Shown one piece after another: positions 19,181 through 19,695 of a DNA stretch of 19,695 nucleotides (position 1 is the first letter of the stretch; every line of letters begins with the position of its first letter). The notes beneath the pieces are model-generated. The model worked only from the letters and a program-made list of their open reading frames with translations. It was not told where the DNA came from and did no database searches. The DNA is from Dokdonella_A sp036518555. Its GTDB lineage: Bacteria > Pseudomonadota > Gammaproteobacteria > Xanthomonadales > Rhodanobacteraceae. The translations under genes were made by a program, and so were the position numbers. Location of the stretch: contig NZ_DATDMY010000331.1 of assembly GCF_036518555.1 (NCBI RefSeq), positions 1 through 19,695 of the forward strand. Direction: 5' to 3'.

Positions 19181-19189
19181 ATCGTAGCA
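19181..19189 (-). promoter_or_regulatory. Candidate extended -10 promoter of prfB
   Basis: The minus strand reads TGCTACGAT, an extended -10 (TGnTAnnnT) with TACGAT four of six from consensus, 27 bp before the prfB ATG. This predicts a leader of about 20 bases. The 149-bp gap to recJ (19154-19302) otherwise contains only GC-rich sequence without a recognised gene. Confidence 0.45.
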
Positions 19190-19302
19190 AAAACGGGCGG
19201 GAATGTAGGGCAACACGCGCGGAGCGCGCGCCGCCGACGGCCTCGGCGCACCGCGGCGGGACTTGCGCTTCGCGCCCGGCCCGCCCCATGCCCTCGATGC
19301 GA

Positions 19303-19695
19303 TCACGCGGGTTCGATGTGGCGGACGAGCAATTGCAGCCGCTCGCGGCCGTTCCAGTCGTTGAGGTCGAGTTGGAACAGCGCGCGCACGCGCGCGGGCG
19401 GTGGCATCGCCGCGCCGGCGTCGAACAGGATCGCCTCGACCGGGTCGGCGCCGCCGTCGGGACGCAGTTGCATGCGCAGGTGCTTCTCGCCGACCGCGCG
19501 CCAGGATGCGACCGCGAACACGTTGTCGAACGCCGGCTCGGGGAACGCCTGTCCCCACGGCGCCGCGTAGCGCAATGCGCGCGCGTTGTCGGCCGTGAAC
19601 TCGTGCGCGGCGAGCTCGCCGTCGCTCCACAGGCAGCGTTCGAGCTGCGCCGGATCGAGGCGCCGGCGCGCGACCGCATCGAACTCGGCCGCGAA
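19303..19695 (-). CDS. recJ: Single-stranded-DNA exonuclease RecJ, C-terminal 130 residues (cut by window edge)
   Basis: RecJ is a 5'-3' single-strand exonuclease of the DHH family, used in recombination and mismatch repair. Only the C-terminal OB-fold/tail region is visible. The frame is open from the window end and includes RYAAPWGQAFPEPAFDN, VGEKHLRMQLR, ALFQLDLNDWNGRERLQLLVRHIEPA, closely resembling the RecJ end (E. coli has GPWGQMFPEP, VGERHLK, LDINEFRGNRSLQL). The catalytic DHH and DHHA1 motifs lie outside the window. The neighbouring prfB-lysS pair supports recJ, since recJ-prfB-lysS is a common gammaproteobacterial order. Confidence 0.93.
   Translation of the reverse strand, partial: FAAEFDAVARRRLDPAQLERCLWSDGELAAHEFTADNARALRYAAPWGQAFPEPAFDNVFAVASWRAVGEKHLRMQLRPDGGADPVEAILFDAGAAMPPPARVRALFQLDLNDWNGRERLQLLVRHIEPA

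Noticed and set aside
19076..19630. A 184-codon minus-strand frame that starts upstream and ends at the TGA at 19076, as an independent gene.
   Set aside because: Only its last 25 codons are real: they are the 5' part of prfB before the programmed frameshift. The upstream part is a shadow of recJ and intergenic sequence.

Overview
The window is a chromosomal segment of a GC-rich gammaproteobacterium, most probably of the order Lysobacterales (Xanthomonadales). The best evidence is gene order. From about 5.9 kb to the right edge it carries a recognisable rpf (regulation of pathogenicity factors) locus: aconitase (acnA/rpfA), fatty acyl-CoA ligase (rpfB), DSF synthase (rpfF), hybrid sensor kinase (rpfC), HD-GYP response regulator (rpfG), lysS, prfB and recJ. 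This is close to the Xanthomonas order as I remember it. The genus cannot be read from the sequence.

Left part (1-5654): the 3' part of infA converges on clpA across a symmetrical bidirectional terminator. The clpS and clpA adaptor/unfoldase pair lies on the minus strand with an unusual 304-bp gap between the two genes. Divergent from clpS is a plus-strand tRNA-modification operon, nudJ-mnmA-hflD, in the same order as in E. coli. nudJ looks leaderless. nudJ and mnmA are bridged by an 18-codon frame that overlaps each neighbour by four bases (ATGA, then GTGA).

Middle part (5655-12955): acnA has a good sigma70-type promoter, a hairpin-rich leader and a strong terminator. After it comes a repeat cluster with two 49/50-identical 50-bp REP-like copies, one of which supplies the end of a small NTF2-like lipoprotein gene. 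Then come rpfB, a small PilZ-domain protein on the opposite strand, a 368-bp AT-richer divergent control region, and rpfF.

Right part (12956-19695): all genes are on the minus strand: recJ (3' end), prfB with the classical programmed +1 frameshift, a dispersed hairpin element, lysS, rpfG and rpfC. rpfC meets rpfF tail to tail, 27 bp apart, with a hairpin at the junction.

How it fits together: RpfF makes a cis-2-unsaturated fatty acid signal (DSF) and RpfB is expected to process or recycle DSF-type fatty acids. RpfC senses DSF and phosphorylates RpfG, whose HD-GYP domain degrades cyclic di-GMP. The PilZ protein between rpfB and rpfF has both c-di-GMP-binding motifs, so making the signal, sensing it, degrading the second messenger and reading it out may all be encoded within about 7 kb. 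The PilZ gene and the NTF2-like lipoprotein gene are the least familiar members of this locus and the best leads for something new. No mobile element, CRISPR array, rRNA or tRNA gene was seen.
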